57,144 nt of DNA from Deltaproteobacteria bacterium (GCA_016935335.1 JAFGRE010000031.1:1-57144); one strand, 5' to 3'; positions 36,841 to 45,402 are shown, counted from the stretch's first letter. Notes: a model not told the origin generated them from the letters alone. Numbers and translations are program-made.

Positions 36841-38196
36841 ATGATGGATCTTTTTTCTCCAGCAACGACGAAGCACGCCCCAAAGCCATCGGGCCCACTC
36901 GCTGATCGGATGCGGCCTTGCACGTTAGATGAATTCGTCGGTCAGGAGCACCTTTTGGGAGAGGACAAAATCCTTCGTCAACTTCTTTTTGCCCGAACAA
37001 TCCCCTCCATGATCTTATGGGGCCCACCGGGCACAGGCAAGACCACCTTAGCCCATCTTATTGCGGAAACAGCAGGAAAGCATTTCGTCTCCTTTAGTGC
37101 GGTCACATCCGGCGTTCAGAACATCAAAGAGGTTATCAAAGAAGCCCGACACCAGTGGACATATAACACCAAGGAGACGATTCTTTTTGTGGACGAAATC
37201 CACCGGTTTAACAAGGCCCAACAGGACGCTTTTCTTCCCCACATCGAAGGGGGGACAATAGTACTTATCGGGGCAACAACCGAAAACCCTTCCTTTGAGG
37301 TTATTGCCCCCCTCCTTTCCCGGAGCAGGGTATTTACCCTCAATCCTCTTAGCGAACAGGAATTAATTATTATCTTGGAGCGAGCGTTAAAGGACAAAAT
37401 AAAAGGGTTGGGCGAGTATTCGGTTCAGCTAAGTGAGGAAGCCATCGAGTATATAACGCAGTTTTCTGACGGTGATGCACGGGCGGCGCTGAATACTCTC
37501 GAGCTGGCGGTGTTAAGCACTCAGCCCAATAAAGATAACGTCCGCAATGTTTCGGCTGCTCATGTGCAGGAAGCTATGCAGAAAAAAGCCCTCCTTTATG
37601 ACAAGGCGGGGGAAGAGCATTACAACCTCATTTCGGCTCTTCATAAAAGCCTCCGGGACAGCGATGCTGATGGTGCTCTGTATTGGTTGATTCGTATGCT
37701 TGAGGCAGGAGAAGATCCGTTGTATATAGCACGGAGGATGGTTCGGTTTGCTTCGGAGGACATCGGCAATGCCGATCCCCAAGCTCTCCAACTGGCGGTT
37801 GCAGGATACGAGTCGTATCGATTTTTAGGTTCTCCGGAAGGAGAGCTTTCCCTTGTCCAGGTGGCAGTCTATTTGGCTTGTGCTCCCAAGAGCAATGCAA
37901 TATACAGCGCTTACCGTGAGGCCTTGCAGGACGTAAGGACGAAAGGCAGCCTTCCGGTTCCGCTTCATCTGCGCAATGCTCCCACCACGTTGATGAGAAA
38001 TTTAGGATACGGGAAGGGTTATCAGTACGCTCATAACTTCCCTGAGGCGCTAGTAAATCAGGAACATCTTCCCGAACCCTTGAAGGGGCGCGGGTACTAC
38101 AAACCAACCAACAGGGGGAAAGAGGCGGAAATAAGGAAGCGACTGGAAATACAGAGAAAAATGAAACTGAAAGACCCTAAAGATGAAATTCGGTAG
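36841..38196 (+). CDS. rarA: RarA/MgsA replication-associated AAA+ ATPase
   Basis: The 451-residue protein has Walker A GPPGTGKTT, Walker B ILFVDEIHRFNKAQQDAFL and the conserved C-terminal regions IARRMVRFASEDIG and YRFLGSPEGE of the MgsA/RarA family. It is thought to help at stalled replication forks with SSB. A TTG at 36823 opens the same frame, but the ATG at 36841 with GCAGGAC about ten bases before it is preferred. It converges with the DnaA-like gene 19 bases downstream. Confidence 0.9.
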   Translation: MMDLFSPATTKHAPKPSGPLADRMRPCTLDEFVGQEHLLGEDKILRQLLFARTIPSMILWGPPGTGKTTLAHLIAETAGKHFVSFSAVTSGVQNIKEVIKEARHQWTYNTKETILFVDEIHRFNKAQQDAFLPHIEGGTIVLIGATTENPSFEVIAPLLSRSRVFTLNPLSEQELIIILERALKDKIKGLGEYSVQLSEEAIEYITQFSDGDARAALNTLELAVLSTQPNKDNVRNVSAAHVQEAMQKKALLYDKAGEEHYNLISALHKSLRDSDADGALYWLIRMLEAGEDPLYIARRMVRFASEDIGNADPQALQLAVAGYESYRFLGSPEGELSLVQVAVYLACAPKSNAIYSAYREALQDVRTKGSLPVPLHLRNAPTTLMRNLGYGKGYQYAHNFPEALVNQEHLPEPLKGRGYYKPTNRGKEAEIRKRLEIQRKMKLKDPKDEIR

Positions 38197-38215
38197 TAAG
38201 TAGTGGGTGCCTTCC

Positions 38216-39559
38216 TTAAAGGTATGATTTCTCAAACTTGTCGGTGAGGTAATTTATCGCATCTCGGACATTCCTGTTCGTGCGCATGCTCGTTTCAAAT
38301 TTGTTTAAGGCTCGGAGAACCGACGAATGGTTTCTTCCGAAGTTTTCTCCAATTGCGGACAGGGTTATGTCCGTATATTTTCGGCAAAAATAGTATGCAA
38401 CCTGGCGAGGGTAGGTTACACCTCGGCTGCGGGATTTTGACTGCAACTGGTCCAGGGTGATCTTAAAATGGTGAGATATAAATTTTTTAATCTCCGCAAC
38501 AGTAACCGTTTTGTTCTTTATAAAACTTTTGAGGGTTTCTTTAGCGAGATCCAAGTCTATTTTTTGGCCTAACAATGAAGAAGTAGCAATAAGATTGATG
38601 AGGGCACTGGTCAGATCACGAACATTACTTTCAATTGTGCGGGCGATATAGTCAGCCACTTCCTCAGAAATAGTGATCTGTTCTTTGGCACATTTGCGGG
38701 CAATGATATTCCGTTTTGTTTCATAGTCCGGTTTCTTTATATCCACTACCAATCCGCTTCCCATCCGTGATCTAAGGTTAGCCTTAAGATCATTAATTTC
38801 CCGGGGATCAGCGTTAGCCGTTAAGATGACCTGTTTGTCCATCTGAATCAAGGTATCGAGGGTGTAGAAAACCTCATCCTGCGTTTTATCTTTCCCCTGT
38901 AAAAACTGTATGTCTTCTATGACCAGGACATCACAGCGTTTTCTATATTTTTCCTTGAATTCGGAGATAAGGTTTTTACGAAGAGCTTGAATCATCTCAT
39001 GGGTAAACCATTCTGCGGTGGTGTAAAAAACCTTTGTTTCGGGATAATTGGTGATAATTTTTTGTCCGGTGGCAGTGGAAAGATGAGTTTTCCCCAGTCC
39101 TTCAGAAGAATGGAAGAAAACGGGATTGTACAGTCGGGATTTTCTCTCAGTAACGGCCTGGGCTGATGCGTAGGCAAACTGATTGCACGGCCCGACAACG
39201 AAGTTGGTAAACGTATACTCCCGGTTAATAAACGGCAGCCCATGGAGGTAGTTCTCGGTGCCCGGAAGGGATAGTTGCCTTTTCGGGAGGGTATCCTTCC
39301 GACTCTTTTCTTCGCGGGACGGTGCAACCACCAGTCTCAGCGAGAGGTCCTGTCCGGTAACTTCTCGCAAGGTCGCGAGAATATCTCCATAGAAGTGTAA
39401 TCTGATCCAATCGAGAACAAACGTGTTCGGGCACGAGAGGGTGGCTGTATTTGACGAAATATCTTGTGTCGTTAAGTGAGATAACCAACGGTTATACGAT
39501 GTTGCGCCAATTCGAGTCTTCAACCTCTTCTCGAATTGGCTCCAGAATTGTGCCTCCAT
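38216..39559 (-). CDS. dnaA: DnaA-type replication initiator, divergent in key motifs
   Basis: The 447-residue protein has the DnaA layout: domain I, short linker, AAA+ domain (about 112-325) and C-terminal DNA-binding domain (about 355-447). Several usually invariant residues differ. Walker A reads SSEGLGKTHL rather than GGVGLGKTHL, and Walker B reads VIEDIQFLQG rather than IDDIQFLAG. The DnaA-box signature GGRDHTTVLHA reads GRNHSSVLRA, one residue shorter. The arginine finger region LRSRMGSGLVVDI is kept. It may be a second, specialised DnaA. No DnaA-box cluster was found next to it. GGGAGGAGAG precedes the ATG. Confidence 0.85.
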   Translation of the reverse strand: MEAQFWSQFEKRLKTRIGATSYNRWLSHLTTQDISSNTATLSCPNTFVLDWIRLHFYGDILATLREVTGQDLSLRLVVAPSREEKSRKDTLPKRQLSLPGTENYLHGLPFINREYTFTNFVVGPCNQFAYASAQAVTERKSRLYNPVFFHSSEGLGKTHLSTATGQKIITNYPETKVFYTTAEWFTHEMIQALRKNLISEFKEKYRKRCDVLVIEDIQFLQGKDKTQDEVFYTLDTLIQMDKQVILTANADPREINDLKANLRSRMGSGLVVDIKKPDYETKRNIIARKCAKEQITISEEVADYIARTIESNVRDLTSALINLIATSSLLGQKIDLDLAKETLKSFIKNKTVTVAEIKKFISHHFKITLDQLQSKSRSRGVTYPRQVAYYFCRKYTDITLSAIGENFGRNHSSVLRALNKFETSMRTNRNVRDAINYLTDKFEKSYL

Positions 39560-39984
39560 GGGCTCTCCTCCCGTGGGACTAGGAATTGTACGAAGAAAAA
39601 TTTTGTCACATAATAGTAACAGTGAAAAGATACTGTCAAAGTGAGTTTCAGGGAGATTTTAGAAATCGGTGACCTTAAATGTGCACAATTGATAACCATC
39701 TGAAAAACAAGAAAAATAAAACTGACGTAGTCATATTTGCTGATAAACATAGGGGAAGTGAGAAGATGAGAAAAACATATTCATTTTTAAAACCTTATTT
39801 GGATTTTCAACAATGTCGCACAGGAAATCGGGAGCAGCAAATCTCTCGAAATCGCCTTTTTTCGTCCTTTTTCATTTTTTTAGTTTTATAGGAACGGAAT
39901 CTTCCTGGAACCGCCAAAATGATTCCTCCCCACGCGGGTTTCATCGGCGCGTTACCAACTCTTTCAAGGACGAAGCAGAGCGCC
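39560..39984. other. Intergenic region upstream of the dnaA-like gene (425 bp)
   Basis: It holds the promoter of the dnaA-like gene (39610-39639). The rest is A/T-rich with no cluster of TTATCCACA-like boxes, so no origin could be recognised. A 41-codon plus-strand frame at 39766-39891 has a fair SD but no recognisable product and is not called. Confidence 0.5.
39610..39639 (-). promoter_or_regulatory. Sigma70 promoter of the dnaA-like gene
   Basis: On the minus strand TTGACA (39639-39634) and TATTAT (39615-39610) are 18 bases apart. The gene starts about 50 bases downstream at 39559. Short inverted arms ACAGT/ACTGT lie in the spacer and could mark an operator. Confidence 0.6.
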
Positions 39985-40794
39985 TTATTTTGCTGTTTTC
40001 CGGAGGCTCGCCTGAAGAAGGCGATTCGCAGTTGTCCTGGCAGAGGGTTGCGGTTCTAAAGGTGAGAGGCTAAGCTCGATGTTGATACCGGTACCGTTTT
40101 TTGAGAGAAGGTGCCATTCGGTGCGGACGAAATTTTTTTTCGACGATAAGGTGAAAATTTTGTCTGCCGCGTCCTTCGATGAAACACCGGGGGACTGAAA
40201 TTGGCGACTGATTTCCCAAAAGTATCGCCCCGAAAGCTCTTCCCGTTTATATCCCGTCAGAGCTTCGCAGGCTTGATTGACTCCTATGATTTGTTGGTTT
40301 TCCTTCATGATGATGACAGCATCAGGAGAAGTCTCAAAAACCATACGGTAATGTTCAAGGCTTGTGTTCAGTCTCCTTTCGGTTCGTACGCGTTCCGTGG
40401 TATCAAAGATGGCGACTACTGCATAGGATATAATTTCCTCCCCATCAAGAAGAGGCACCACAGTTCCTTGTCGGTGAAATACTCTCCCCTCGTAGTATTG
40501 CTCTTCCTCCCATTCAAGGATAACAACTTTACCAACGGTGAAGGCTCTGGTAATACCAGCCGAAATGATTTTGGGGTCCGGGAGGAAAAGGAGGTTCGAG
40601 ATGGGCTTGCTTACGATATCCGAGTGCCTACATTGATACATCCTTTCGCCAAGGGCATTGATGTACCGGACCCTTTCGTTTCTATCAACCACGACAATAA
40701 CAAAGGGAAGACGCTCCAGCAGGATCTTCATGTTTTCAAAGCCGAAATCAGTAAAGAAGGGCTCTTTGGTTGGGAGCGCGAGGTGTTGATTCAT
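39985..40794 (-). CDS. Two-PAS sensor protein without output domain
   Basis: The 269-residue protein has a first PAS (about 25-130, beginning LLERLPFVIVVVDRNERVRYIN) and a second PAS (about 145-255, MVFETSPDAVIIMKENQQI). They are linked by a DTTERVRTERRL helix. No kinase, GGDEF or HTH domain follows; the protein ends in a short Arg-rich tail. It may sense a signal and act by protein contact, or be a truncated regulator. AAGGAG stands before the ATG. Confidence 0.75.
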   Translation of the reverse strand: MNQHLALPTKEPFFTDFGFENMKILLERLPFVIVVVDRNERVRYINALGERMYQCRHSDIVSKPISNLLFLPDPKIISAGITRAFTVGKVVILEWEEEQYYEGRVFHRQGTVVPLLDGEEIISYAVVAIFDTTERVRTERRLNTSLEHYRMVFETSPDAVIIMKENQQIIGVNQACEALTGYKREELSGRYFWEISRQFQSPGVSSKDAADKIFTLSSKKNFVRTEWHLLSKNGTGINIELSLSPLEPQPSARTTANRLLQASLRKTAK

Positions 40795-40870
40795 TTTTTT
40801 GTTTCTCCTTGAACTTCTTTGATGATAAGAACTGTGCGGACGTGCTATGAACGAAATCCCAGGCAGACCT

Positions 40871-41557
40871 TTAGGTTTTCCCGAACCGTAGTTTTGCTAA
40901 CTCTTCTACATGCTCGTATATATGCAACCCTTTGGAAGAAGCGATTATTTCCCCATCCTTAACCCCGATTTCGGCCGCCATATATTCCTTTAAAAGCTGA
41001 AGGCCGGCCAAGTTTGCCGGGAACCCTCCCCACAGATCCCATGAGCGGAAATAGGGAAAAAAGTGAAGGACGCCGTTACGAATTTTTGTATCAATGTGGC
41101 GCAAACACGGCGGATCGCCCAAGAGAAGGTCTGAAGGTTGACCGATCTGGAGGATAATCTGATTCGTTCCAAACCCCTCCTCCCGGTAGCGTTTGATGGC
41201 CTGTTCGATTTGACTGAAAAACCCGCCGTTTTTCGTATTCGCCCGGGTTAATCGTTCCCCATACGTATAGTCTTCACCCTCTGCCTTTTTACCCCCCATG
41301 ATATAGTCATTAAAATAATCGACAACATACTTTTCACTCACGGGTGGCGGTATATTAAGTTGTTCGGGGATTCGCGGCAGTCGCGGTTCTTCCCACGGAG
41401 CTTTGATTTTGATGACGACAAAGTCAAACTCCAATCGCTCACTTCCCGGGTAGCTCCCACTGTCGATCTTGTATTTTCGACCATGGTCGAAGAGATTAAA
41501 AACCGCTTGATGCCAAGCATCGTCCAGGGTTATCGCTTCTATAAACACCACGTTCAT
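40871..41557 (-). CDS. thyA: Thymidylate synthase, methanogen-type ThyA family
   Basis: The 228-residue protein has the catalytic Cys in GDPPCLRHIDTKI, then FFPYFRSWDLWGGFPANLAG and SSKGLHIYEH, as in the archaeal/methanogen type of thymidylate synthase. It methylates dUMP to dTMP with a folate or pterin cofactor. It lies 27 bases downstream of bioB on the same strand. The type is unusual in bacteria, though found in some anaerobes. Confidence 0.8.
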   Translation of the reverse strand: MNVVFIEAITLDDAWHQAVFNLFDHGRKYKIDSGSYPGSERLEFDFVVIKIKAPWEEPRLPRIPEQLNIPPPVSEKYVVDYFNDYIMGGKKAEGEDYTYGERLTRANTKNGGFFSQIEQAIKRYREEGFGTNQIILQIGQPSDLLLGDPPCLRHIDTKIRNGVLHFFPYFRSWDLWGGFPANLAGLQLLKEYMAAEIGVKDGEIIASSKGLHIYEHVEELAKLRFGKT

Positions 41558-41584
41558 CGTGCTGTCTCCAGGGGCGTTTCAGTT

Positions 41585-42598
41585 TTATGGGACCGTCACT
41601 GGTGCCGCCCTTTTTTCGTGTCCCGATCGAGGGTGCGGTCCTAAATCCTCTAGGAGCTTTAAATCCTGATCTATACGGCGTCCTCCGGTAGTTAAGTAGC
41701 CACCAACAATCATTCCAGTAACTCCTGCCAGGAAAGCAGTGGCCTGAAAATCCCGCAGATTGGTTTCCCTTCCTCCCGCCAGCTTGATAGGGATATTCGG
41801 TACGATCAGCCGCGTAATGGCAATGAGCTTAATTATTTCCAGAGGGGAGGGCGGTAAGGTGGCTTCGAGGGGGGTTCCGGGGCGAGGATTAAGGATATTA
41901 ACGGGAATGCAATCAACTTCCAGGTCCCGCAACTGAAAAATCATTTCCAGCCACTGTTCAGGAGCCTCTCCTAAGCCGATAATACCTCCCGAGCAGATAC
42001 TCAGACCGCTTTCTTTCACGGCCTCTATTGTGGTCAGCTTATCTGAGTAGGAATGGGTAGTGCAGATTTTTTCAAAGAAGCTTCGGGATGTTTCCAAGTT
42101 ATGGTGGTAGCGGTCTGCCCCGGCCTTCTTCAAGACAGTTGCCTTTTCATGGGAGATCATTCCCAGCGAACAGTCCACTCCTAGGGCGGTTTGTTTGCGA
42201 ATCTGGCGCGCCGCCTCGATGACGGTTTGGAAATCTTTGGAATTCAACGCTCTCCCACTGGTAACGATACTGAATCTTTGGATCCTTTGCTCTTCAGCAT
42301 CATGCGCCGCTCGTACTATTTCATCAACGCTCACCATGGGGTAAGTTTCACATACTCCATGGTGGTGGGCGGATTGGACACAAAACCTGCAGTCTTCCGA
42401 ACAACGACCTGATTTAGCGTTAATAATTGTACAGAGATCTATCCCTTCTGAAACAAACTGGTGGCGTACCCGATTGGCGACAGCGATGAGATCGACAAGA
42501 TCGCTCATATCGACCTGGAGAAGCTTTTGTGCTTCCGGAAAACTTATTTTTTTGCCGCCGAGGACCTTCTCGCCGATACTCTGAACAAAAACATTCAT
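41585..42598 (-). CDS. bioB: Biotin synthase
   Basis: The 337-residue radical SAM enzyme inserts sulfur into dethiobiotin. It has the cluster motif CSEDCRFCVQS (about 66-76), the SAM-binding stretch SICSGGIIGLGE and the second-cluster region with NILNPRPGTPL. Length and ends are normal. GGGGGG precedes the ATG and forms part of a leader hairpin (42609-42662). No other bio genes are in the window. Confidence 0.93.
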   Translation of the reverse strand: MNVFVQSIGEKVLGGKKISFPEAQKLLQVDMSDLVDLIAVANRVRHQFVSEGIDLCTIINAKSGRCSEDCRFCVQSAHHHGVCETYPMVSVDEIVRAAHDAEEQRIQRFSIVTSGRALNSKDFQTVIEAARQIRKQTALGVDCSLGMISHEKATVLKKAGADRYHHNLETSRSFFEKICTTHSYSDKLTTIEAVKESGLSICSGGIIGLGEAPEQWLEMIFQLRDLEVDCIPVNILNPRPGTPLEATLPPSPLEIIKLIAITRLIVPNIPIKLAGGRETNLRDFQATAFLAGVTGMIVGGYLTTGGRRIDQDLKLLEDLGPHPRSGHEKRAAPVTVP

Positions 42599-42608
42599 GC
42601 CTTTTCCC

Positions 42609-42662
42609 CCCTGAAAGCCTCTCCGATTAGGAGATAAGCCGAGGATGTTGGCTTTCTCAGGG
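42609..42662 (-). promoter_or_regulatory. Structured leader of bioB overlapping its SD
   Basis: On the minus strand the arms CCCTGAGAAAGCC and GGCTTTCAGGG can pair, with a two-base bulge, around an inner hairpin TCTCC-taatc-GGAGA. The 3' arm runs into the GGGGGG SD of bioB, so the fold could hide the ribosome site. No known riboswitch class was recognised; CTGAGA occurs, but the rest of a TPP aptamer is missing. Confidence 0.4.
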
Positions 42663-42685
42663 TAATAAAATGTGTCGATGACGTA

Positions 42686-42714
42686 ATCATTGTTATTTTT
42701 ACCCTAACTGTCAA
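42686..42714 (-). promoter_or_regulatory. Promoter of bioB
   Basis: On the minus strand TTGACA (42714-42709) and AATGAT (42691-42686) are 17 bases apart. The leader hairpin and ATG follow. No BirA-type operator palindrome was found. Confidence 0.5.
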
Positions 42715-42808
42715 TGCTTTTCAAGTCTTGATCACGCTTATTCCCCTTTTGAAAGGTGTGTCCTCCGAGGGAAAACCGTCACGATTGAAACATTTTTGCA
42801 TTTAACTA

Positions 42809-42836
42809 TTGACAAATAGAAAAACTATTCTACAAT
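42809..42836 (+). promoter_or_regulatory. Promoter of the PxxKW gene
   Basis: TTGACA (42809-42814) and TACAAT (42831-42836) are 16 bases apart, upstream of the small Cys-rich protein gene. The promoter is divergent from that of bioB. Confidence 0.65.
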
Positions 42837-42905
42837 ACCGCTTCTTGTCCTTACCTTCATTAACGAACAAAAACAAATACCTTACAAACAAAGGGGGTGA
42901 TTCCA

Positions 42906-43193
42906 ATGATTTGTCAAACCGTTAAACCAGGGGTCGAGTGCGTCTTCATGAAGAAAGCCGGATGCGGTTATAACGGAGGAAAATGTCATTCGGTGGTTGA
43001 TGAATGCACCGGATGCGATCGCATCGAAGAACTTCCTAGCGGGCAGTATTGCTCAGTTTATCCTGATCCACGCCTAAAATGGAAAAATGGAACCTGCAAC
43101 TTTGCTACCCACGTAAAAAAACAATCCGATACGCCTAAAGCGACACTCAATGCCTTGAAGGCATCCAAAAGAAAAGCAGCGGGGAGAATGTAA
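42906..43193 (+). CDS. PxxKW family Cys-rich small protein
   Basis: The 95-residue protein has eight Cys in short motifs (C5 early, then C14, AGCGYNGGKC, DECTGCDRI, GQYCSVY and GTCNF) and the signature PDPRLKW, for which the family is named. Such proteins are found in Desulfobacterota and probably bind metal or a cluster; function is unknown. ATG 42906 is favoured by AAAGGGGG at 42891-42897; an in-frame GTG at 42897 overlaps that SD. It has its own strong promoter. Confidence 0.75.
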   Translation: MICQTVKPGVECVFMKKAGCGYNGGKCHSVVDECTGCDRIEELPSGQYCSVYPDPRLKWKNGTCNFATHVKKQSDTPKATLNALKASKRKAAGRM

Positions 43194-43227
43194 TATGTAA
43201 TATTTATAGTTAGGGCATATGGCTTCG

Positions 43228-43275
43228 GTGAGCGGTTGATTCCTCCTCTCTCATCCCTCTTGTTCAGCCGCTCAC
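43228..43275 (+). other. Hairpin with pyrimidine-rich loop between convergent genes
   Basis: GTGAGCGG (43228-43235) and CCGCTCAC (43268-43275) enclose a 32-nt loop rich in C and T, including CCTCCTC and CCCTC. It follows the PxxKW gene. No real T tract follows, so it is a poor intrinsic terminator. Its plan resembles the hairpins at 14777 and 16371, but its arms are not related to theirs. Confidence 0.4.
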
Positions 43276-43320
43276 TTTCCTCCGCATCTGATTTTCATAT
43301 CCCATGGATCTCCCACCCTT

Positions 43321-43803
43321 CTATCCCCTCAAGATCTCATGAATGGTTTGTCTCAAGGTCTCGTTGGTTGTGTTTGTTGCCATGATTTCGAGCTTTGCTT
43401 TGAAACCTTGGATTTCGGTCAGACTCTTGGTTTGATGAAGATCATTCAGTTTCAAGAGGACGTCTTTGACCACATCAGCTTTTCTGTAATCAAGGAAAAG
43501 AAAGAGCGTATTCCAGTCATCAGGCAGCCCGTACTCATCGATAAACTTCTTTGCAGACGCATTGAATTTCGAGCTACCGTGCAAATTGTGAATCTCGTTG
43601 AGAGCTTTCTTATATGCATCAGTACCCTTCTTGCCCTTCCATAATCGCTCCAATTCTTTTCGGTACTGTTTAGAAATCCACTCGGAGCGCTTGCTCTTCT
43701 TGGGATATGATTTTTCTTGAGACACATGGCGGCTCTGGTCTTTCATTTTGTCGCGTTCGCTCCAGGATGGCTTTTCCCTCTTTTCTTCATCGTAGGTATT
43801 CAT
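43321..43803 (-). CDS. Conserved-looking hypothetical protein (charged, helical)
   Basis: The 160-residue protein has a strongly charged, disordered-looking first 35 residues and a predicted all-helical remainder (LERLWKGKKGTDAYKKALNE, later FLDYRKADVVKDVLLKL). I do not recognise the family. Its ATG overlaps the mpl stop by four bases, so it is translated with mpl. No signal peptide or membrane helix is present. Confidence 0.65.
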   Translation of the reverse strand: MNTYDEEKREKPSWSERDKMKDQSRHVSQEKSYPKKSKRSEWISKQYRKELERLWKGKKGTDAYKKALNEIHNLHGSSKFNASAKKFIDEYGLPDDWNTLFLFLDYRKADVVKDVLLKLNDLHQTKSLTEIQGFKAKLEIMATNTTNETLRQTIHEILRG

Positions 43804-45254
43804 ATGCCTTCCCTCCTTCCCGCGTTGGTTTTATCGCTCGGGCGGAATGGGATCCTCGATGGTTCCACCCCTCCTCTTGATGGGAGCGTTGTTTTGAGCG
43901 TTTCTGCAATGGCACGTGCTAACGTAGTTAATGTGTTGTCCCGTGCTCCCATAACCACAATGGCATCACCTGGTTTGGAGAAGTTGATTGCCCGACGAAC
44001 AACTTCCTTTCGGTCGTGCAGATGCTCAGTGCGGGGAACATTGATTTCTTTCTTCAAATCACCGGCACTAACAGAATTGTCGACCGTTCCCCCGCTATAG
44101 TAAATATCGAGGAGAATCAGGATATCCTTTGCCCGCAACCTGGTGTTAAAGGTCTCTATTAGCTCGTGCCTAAGAAACTTAGTGGGGCCGTAACCATGAG
44201 GTTGATAGATGATGATCAAACGGCCCCTTAACGGCCTCAGTGCCTCCACGGCGGCAGCGATCTTAGCAGGATTATGGGAGAAATCATCAAAAACCCGTAT
44301 TCCCCCCACTGAGTCTATCAACTCAAGGCGCCGCGCTATACCGGTAAACATGGCAAGAGAGTCCCGTATTTTTTCAAGAGGAATTTTCAGGGTCACTCCC
44401 AGGGCGATCGTTGCCAAGGCGTTGGAAATATTGTGCTCGCCCGGGACCTGAAGGGAGAAAAGGGTGTTGTTTATTCTGAAGGTTGATCCGCTTGCTTTTT
44501 GTTTTACCTCTTCTGCCTTCACTTGACAGTCTTTGTTTAAACCAAAGGAGACAATTTTTCGGGGTGGAATTTGGGTCATGAGCTTTCGTAGGTGCTGGCA
44601 ATCCGCATTGAGAATTGTCGTTTGTTTTGTGTTTTTCGCAAAGCGAAGGAAGGATCCTGTAAGTTCAGGAAGAGGCTTATGGTCTTTCGAAATATTTGCC
44701 ACAATGCTAATTTCGGGAAAGAAATCGACGATTGAATCATCGCTTTCATCAGTCTCCACCAGTATGTACGCAGAAGTTCCTACCTTGGCATTCCCCAAGC
44801 CTCCGCCCTTTTTATAATCAGGAATGATCGCCCCATTAAGGACGGTAGGATCCAGCCCAGCGTCGTCCATAACCTTGGCCGCCATGGCTGTGATAGTTGA
44901 TTTTCCGCTGGTTCCGGCAACTCCAATACCCCGAGCGGCATTGAATAGACGAGCAAGCAAACTGGAACGATACGTTACGGGCAAGGAAAGATTTCGCGCT
45001 TTTCTGAGGTCGGGGTTATTGTCTTCAATTGCTGCCGAGATGATTACCTCGTCAAGGGGAGGAATGACGCCACTCCCATCCTGAGGATGGAGCACGATGC
45101 CTTGCCTCTGCAGACTGTGGAACACTTCCTGATTTTCTTCCCGGTCATAAATGCGGTCCGAGCCGGATACGAAATTCTTTTGTGTCTTCAGGATCTGAGC
45201 AAGACCACTCATTCCGCTCCCCCCGATGCCCACAAAAAAATAATGGTTCACCAT
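43800..45254 (-). CDS. Mur ligase family protein, Mpl/MurC-like
   Basis: The 484-residue protein has the Mur N-terminal motif VGIGGSGMSGLAQIL, ATP-binding GVAGTSGKSTITAMA, YILVETDESDDS and the C-terminal FDDFSHNPAKI. It joins amino acids or peptides to UDP-MurNAc: MurC adds L-Ala, Mpl recycles the murein tripeptide. Choosing between them needs phylogeny; Mpl-like features and the absence of a dcw cluster favour a recycling or paralogous role. It has a TATAAT-type promoter (45370-45396) and no good SD. Confidence 0.75.
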   Translation of the reverse strand: MVNHYFFVGIGGSGMSGLAQILKTQKNFVSGSDRIYDREENQEVFHSLQRQGIVLHPQDGSGVIPPLDEVIISAAIEDNNPDLRKARNLSLPVTYRSSLLARLFNAARGIGVAGTSGKSTITAMAAKVMDDAGLDPTVLNGAIIPDYKKGGGLGNAKVGTSAYILVETDESDDSIVDFFPEISIVANISKDHKPLPELTGSFLRFAKNTKQTTILNADCQHLRKLMTQIPPRKIVSFGLNKDCQVKAEEVKQKASGSTFRINNTLFSLQVPGEHNISNALATIALGVTLKIPLEKIRDSLAMFTGIARRLELIDSVGGIRVFDDFSHNPAKIAAAVEALRPLRGRLIIIYQPHGYGPTKFLRHELIETFNTRLRAKDILILLDIYYSGGTVDNSVSAGDLKKEINVPRTEHLHDRKEVVRRAINFSKPGDAIVVMGARDNTLTTLARAIAETLKTTLPSRGGVEPSRIPFRPSDKTNAGRREGI

Positions 45255-45369
45255 CTGCCGTCGCCTTGCTATTTCGAGGACGCCCCCAATTTGTTTCTCT
45301 TTGGTTGTTACCAGGGGTCGATGTTAATAAGGATGGACGCGCTTCTTCCAATGATCTCCTTATGTGGCC

Positions 45370-45396
45370 ATTATAGCTTAAATAGACTTTTGTCGA
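45370..45396 (-). promoter_or_regulatory. Promoter of the Mur ligase gene
   Basis: On the minus strand TCGACA (45396-45391) and a perfect TATAAT (45375-45370) are 15 bases apart. The spacing is short but the -10 is consensus. A palindrome lies seven bases upstream of the -35. Confidence 0.45.
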
Positions 45397-45402
45397 TAGG
45401 TT

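Noticed and set aside
39766-39891. 41-codon plus-strand ORF with a fair SD
   Set aside because: The product is low-complexity at the end and unrecognised; a chance frame in A/T-rich DNA is more likely.
39560-39984. Origin of replication next to the dnaA-like gene
   Set aside because: No cluster of TTATCCACA-like boxes and no dnaN neighbour were seen; only a promoter is supported.
42609-42662. TPP riboswitch before bioB, suggested by CTGAGA
   Set aside because: The rest of the conserved TPP aptamer is absent and bioB is not a thiamine gene.
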